Positions 63,818 to 64,000 of a stretch of DNA of 64,000 nucleotides are shown here, piece after piece. The translations under genes were made by a program, and so were the position numbers. Every line of letters begins with the position of its first letter. The first letter of the stretch is position 1. Origin of the DNA: Rosellinia necatrix (Eukaryota; Ascomycota; Sordariomycetes; Xylariales; Xylariaceae); NCBI GenBank assembly GCA_021209875.1, contig JAGYVD010000001.1, positions 1 to 64,000 of the forward strand, given 5' to 3'. The notes under the pieces are model-generated. The model made no database searches, had not been told where the DNA came from, and saw nothing but the letters and a program-made list of their open reading frames with translations.

Positions 63818-64000
63818 TTAGCAAAAATAGCAATATATAACCTGCTGTTTTTATTAAATATATAAATATAAGTTTATAACTAGCAGAAATAGCAACACAC
63901 AACCTGCTGTTTTTATTAAATATATAAATATAAGTTTATAACTAGCAGAAATAGCAACATATAACCTGCTGTTTTTATTAAGTACGTAAATATAAGTTTA
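63818..64000. repeat. About 62-bp tandem repeat array, third locus, cut by the window end
   Basis: Three units at a 62-bp spacing (core CCTGCTGTTTTTATTAAAT/AGT near 63,842, 63,904 and 63,966) with TAACTAGCAGAAATAGCAAC. This is the same family as 21,399-21,730 and 35,965-36,480. It continues beyond the window. Confidence 0.93.

Overview
The window starts at a chromosome end: positions 1-196 are perfect CCCTAA repeats, read as the C-rich strand from the tip inward. The rest is extremely AT-rich and almost free of CpA/TpG, and I see no intact gene. Hexameric TTAGGG-type telomeres, LTR retrotransposons with 5-bp target duplications, and cytosine-to-thymine decay of nearly every repeat point to a filamentous ascomycete whose subtelomere was worn down by repeat-induced point mutation (RIP). 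The organism assignment is inference; I cannot name a species.

Layout. (1) 1-196 telomere, then a short unmutated GC-rich junction. (2) 357-21,833: subtelomeric unit 1. (3) 21,834-22,029: an interstitial telomere tract in the same orientation as the end. (4) 22,030-36,578: unit 2, a second direct copy of the same subtelomeric unit. Without transposons each unit is roughly 6.6-7 kb. Both end inward in the same modules: a palindromic GC-rich island, a 16-bp repeat, a 9-bp minisatellite and an array of about 61-bp repeats. The copies differ by insertions whose empty sites can be read in the other copy. Unit 1 carries a 14.2-kb LTR element (family A) with a 6.6-kb LTR element (family B) nested inside it, plus two extra solo A LTRs. 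Unit 2 carries a 7.9-kb LTR element (family C). One solo A LTR is shared and so predates the duplication. The arrangement resembles yeast Y' elements in tandem, separated by short telomere tracts.

(5) 36,579-41,440: almost pure AT DNA with a degenerate solo C LTR and a solo A LTR. (6) 41,440-42,105: more 9-bp minisatellite. (7) 42,106-64,000: a different, slightly less AT-rich compartment. It holds nine short arrays built on a palindrome of 26-40 bp, a direct duplication of about 1.5-1.9 kb (43.6-45.5 and 62.1-63.6 kb), several other minisatellites, and traces of decayed coding sequence in which stops are TAA/TAG. The window ends inside another array of the 61-62-bp repeat that also closes units 1 and 2.

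Nothing here is likely to work together as a set of genes. What can be read is a history: telomere-proximal duplication, retrotransposon invasion, RIP decay and minisatellite turnover. I found no tRNA, rRNA, CRISPR array or intact coding region. Percent-GC statements are by eye, not computed.
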